Positions 13,369 to 14,653 of a stretch of DNA of 14,653 bases are shown in pieces; positions within the stretch are counted from its first letter, which is position 1; each line of letters begins with the position of its first letter. The stretch comes from Victivallales bacterium (GTDB taxonomy: Bacteria > Verrucomicrobiota > Lentisphaeria > Victivallales > JAADHT01), in assembly GCA_016930955.1 (NCBI GenBank), contig JAFGFR010000307.1, positions 1 to 14,653 of the forward strand, written 5' to 3'. Both the position numbers and the translations under genes were made by a program. The notes under the pieces are model-generated. The model saw only the letters and a program-made list of their open reading frames with translations, had not been told where the DNA came from and ran no database searches.

Positions 13369-14355
13369 ATGGATATCCTTTTCATCGGAGGCAATGGGCA
13401 GATTTCTTTCGACTGCGTCCACGAGGCCGCGAGACGGGGTTACGATGTCACGGTGTTCAACCGCGGGATGCATAACCATGGCCTCCCTGAAGACATAAGA
13501 CACATCATAGGCGACTTCAATGACGACGATGCCTACCGCGGCCTCGGGGAACTCCGGTTTGACACGATATGTCAATTCAGGGTATTTACTCCCCGACAGA
13601 TGCTCCGCGACATCGAGACCTTCCGAGGGAAAACCGGCCAATACGTCTTTATATCCTCCGCTTCCGCATATATCAAGCCACCTGTACAAATGCTGATCAC
13701 CGAGGATGTCCCGTTGCACAACCCATTCTCGGAGTACAGCCAGGACAAGGCCGACTGCGAAAAAATACTCCAAAGCCAGGACGATCTGCCCTACACGATC
13801 GTCAGGCCCAGCCATACACTTAGATCAAGCCTGCCCACAGCCCTCGGGGAAAAGGAAGTCGCAGCATGGAGGATTGCAAACGACCTGCCGGTTATCGTGC
13901 CTGGAGACGGGACATCTCTATGGACCATCACCTTGGCCTCCGACTTCGCCAGGCCCTTCGTGTCGCTTTTCGGTCTGGACAAGGCGCTGTCCGACAAGTT
14001 CCACATCACGTCGCCTTGCGCCTACAGATGGGACCAGATATACCTCAGCATCGCCAGATCTCTGGGGAAAGTTAACATCGACATCGTCCACGTCCCGACC
14101 GAGACTCTCATCCGGTACAACCCGGAATGGAGATCTGGACTCCTCGGCGACAAGGCCTGGACAACCATTTTTGACAACTCCAAGATCTCATCCACTGCCG
14201 GCGTTTTCCCTTTTGAGCAAGACCTCGACAAGATCATTCACGATGTCGTCACGAACTGGCAGAAGGAATCCTCTCCAGCCGACGGCAATTCACCTGAAAT
14301 CAACCGGATGATGGATTCCATCGCCAACGACCAAAACTCACTGCCACATGCGTGA
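13369..14355 (+). CDS. NAD-dependent epimerase/dehydratase family protein (extended SDR)
   Basis: This 328-residue protein begins with the dinucleotide-binding fold MDILFIGGNGQISFDCVHEAARRGYDVTVFNRG, a variant of the GGxGxIG loop in which the last glycine is Ser. It continues with FDTICQF, the strand QYVFISSASAY with the catalytic Ser, and the active-site YSQDK (the YxxxK pair). After that come TIVRPSHTL and a C-terminal substrate domain. It resembles the sugar-nucleotide epimerase-like group (NAD(P)-binding, chloroplast CSP41/UDP-glucose-type branch), but the substrate cannot be told. The ATG at 13369 is strongly supported by AGGAGG seven bases upstream; an in-frame ATG at 13270 would add unrelated residues. 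It stands alone on the plus strand. Confidence 0.9.
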   Translation: MDILFIGGNGQISFDCVHEAARRGYDVTVFNRGMHNHGLPEDIRHIIGDFNDDDAYRGLGELRFDTICQFRVFTPRQMLRDIETFRGKTGQYVFISSASAYIKPPVQMLITEDVPLHNPFSEYSQDKADCEKILQSQDDLPYTIVRPSHTLRSSLPTALGEKEVAAWRIANDLPVIVPGDGTSLWTITLASDFARPFVSLFGLDKALSDKFHITSPCAYRWDQIYLSIARSLGKVNIDIVHVPTETLIRYNPEWRSGLLGDKAWTTIFDNSKISSTAGVFPFEQDLDKIIHDVVTNWQKESSPADGNSPEINRMMDSIANDQNSLPHA

Positions 14356-14653
14356 GACCTCTGTCATCTGAAACCCGGGTAGAAAAACCGCTCTGTTTCG
14401 TAGTCTAGAGAGCCAGTTTCAAAACTCCGCGTGAACCGCGTTGTGAGCGCAGGCGCGGCGGACGGTGCGGCGAAATGGCTGGTGCATACCCGAAGCTGCC
14501 TGTGCCTGCCATTTCGCCGTGGCGCATGCCGTGCCCCCGCCCCAACCCTTTGGGCGTCAAGCTCTTTTGGCGCGAATGCCACGCCCGAGCGGTCGGGACA
14601 GACCATACAGGTATGCCCGCTCCCGCATCGGCGTGACCCCGCATCCAAAATAG
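14356..14653. repeat. GC-rich non-coding region dense in inverted repeats, probably a dispersed repeat
   Basis: After the epimerase stop I find no frame with protein-like composition or a ribosome site. The segment is richer in G+C than the genes around it. It holds a series of inverted repeats: AGTTT-CA-AAACT (14415-14426), a 12-bp pair (14468-14519), CCCGA-N4-TCGGG (14584-14597) and CATAC-AG-GTATG (14604-14615). This arrangement suggests a structured intergenic repeat or a non-autonomous mobile element that continues past the right edge. That is inference, because only one copy is visible here. Confidence 0.4.
14468..14519. repeat. 12-bp perfect inverted repeat with 28-bp loop
   Basis: CGGCGAAATGGC at 14468-14479 is exactly complementary to GCCATTTCGCCG at 14508-14519. 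A transcript of either strand would form a stable hairpin. There is no T tract, so it is not an ordinary terminator, although it lies about 110 bp downstream of the epimerase gene. Confidence 0.7.

Noticed and set aside
14364..14648. 94-residue minus-strand frame at the right edge
   Set aside because: Arg/Ala/Cys-rich composition, no ribosome site, and it spans several inverted repeats; it is better explained as a by-product of a non-coding repeat.
1..14653. CRISPR array, integrase, transposase or rRNA
   Set aside because: I looked for regularly spaced repeats, recombinase motifs and rRNA-like sequence on both strands and saw none, despite the CARF-like sensor and the nearby tRNA.

Overview
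The window looks like part of a bacterial chromosome of moderate G+C content. No ribosomal RNA or other decisive taxonomic marker is present. The membrane-anchored solute-binding proteins without clear lipoboxes, an archaeal-type purO in a bacterial gene order, and an RtcR-like sigma-54 activator fit an uncultured or environmental lineage. I lean weakly toward the PVC group, for example Lentisphaerota, but this is inference.

Layout. (1) Positions 1-2400, minus strand: a tightly packed operon of a J-domain protein (start 2338), an SF2 helicase of the XPB/SSL2 type that is split by a one-base frameshift at a run of eight A, and a TPR-like protein that runs off the left edge. (2) Positions 2340-2512: a regulatory region with a nearly perfect sigma-54 -24/-12 promoter pointing into that operon, and a pair of tandem 13-bp palindromic sites 90-114 bp upstream of its predicted start. 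(3) Positions 2513-4069, plus strand: a divergent sigma-54 activator with an N-terminal CARF-like ligand-sensing domain (RtcR architecture). Together (1)-(3) read as one self-contained inducible module: sensor/activator, promoter, then J-domain, helicase and TPR effectors. This is the most interesting part of the window and may be a stress, RNA-damage or defence system. (4) Positions 4320-4397, minus strand: tRNA-Pro(UGG) with encoded CCA, with a possible 49-residue ORF just downstream. (5) Positions 4582-10567, plus strand: an ABC-import operon of a TPR protein, a membrane-anchored solute-binding protein, a MalF-type permease and a MalG-type permease, followed by purO (IMP cyclohydrolase). 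No ATPase gene is present, so one encoded elsewhere is presumably used. Two of these proteins have unusual insertions: the binding protein carries an apparently circularly permuted PDZ domain, and the MalF-type permease has about 177 extra residues with about six hydrophobic segments. (6) Positions 10596-12988, minus strand: a membrane-anchored family-5 (peptide-type) binding protein translationally coupled to ogt, a DNA-alkylation repair methyltransferase. (7) Positions 13369-14355, plus strand: an NAD-dependent epimerase-like protein. (8) Positions 14356-14653: non-coding, GC-rich sequence dense in inverted repeats, probably part of a dispersed repeat.

The transport operon and the SBP5-ogt pair look like housekeeping or nutritional functions. 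The left 4 kb looks like an accessory module next to a tRNA gene.
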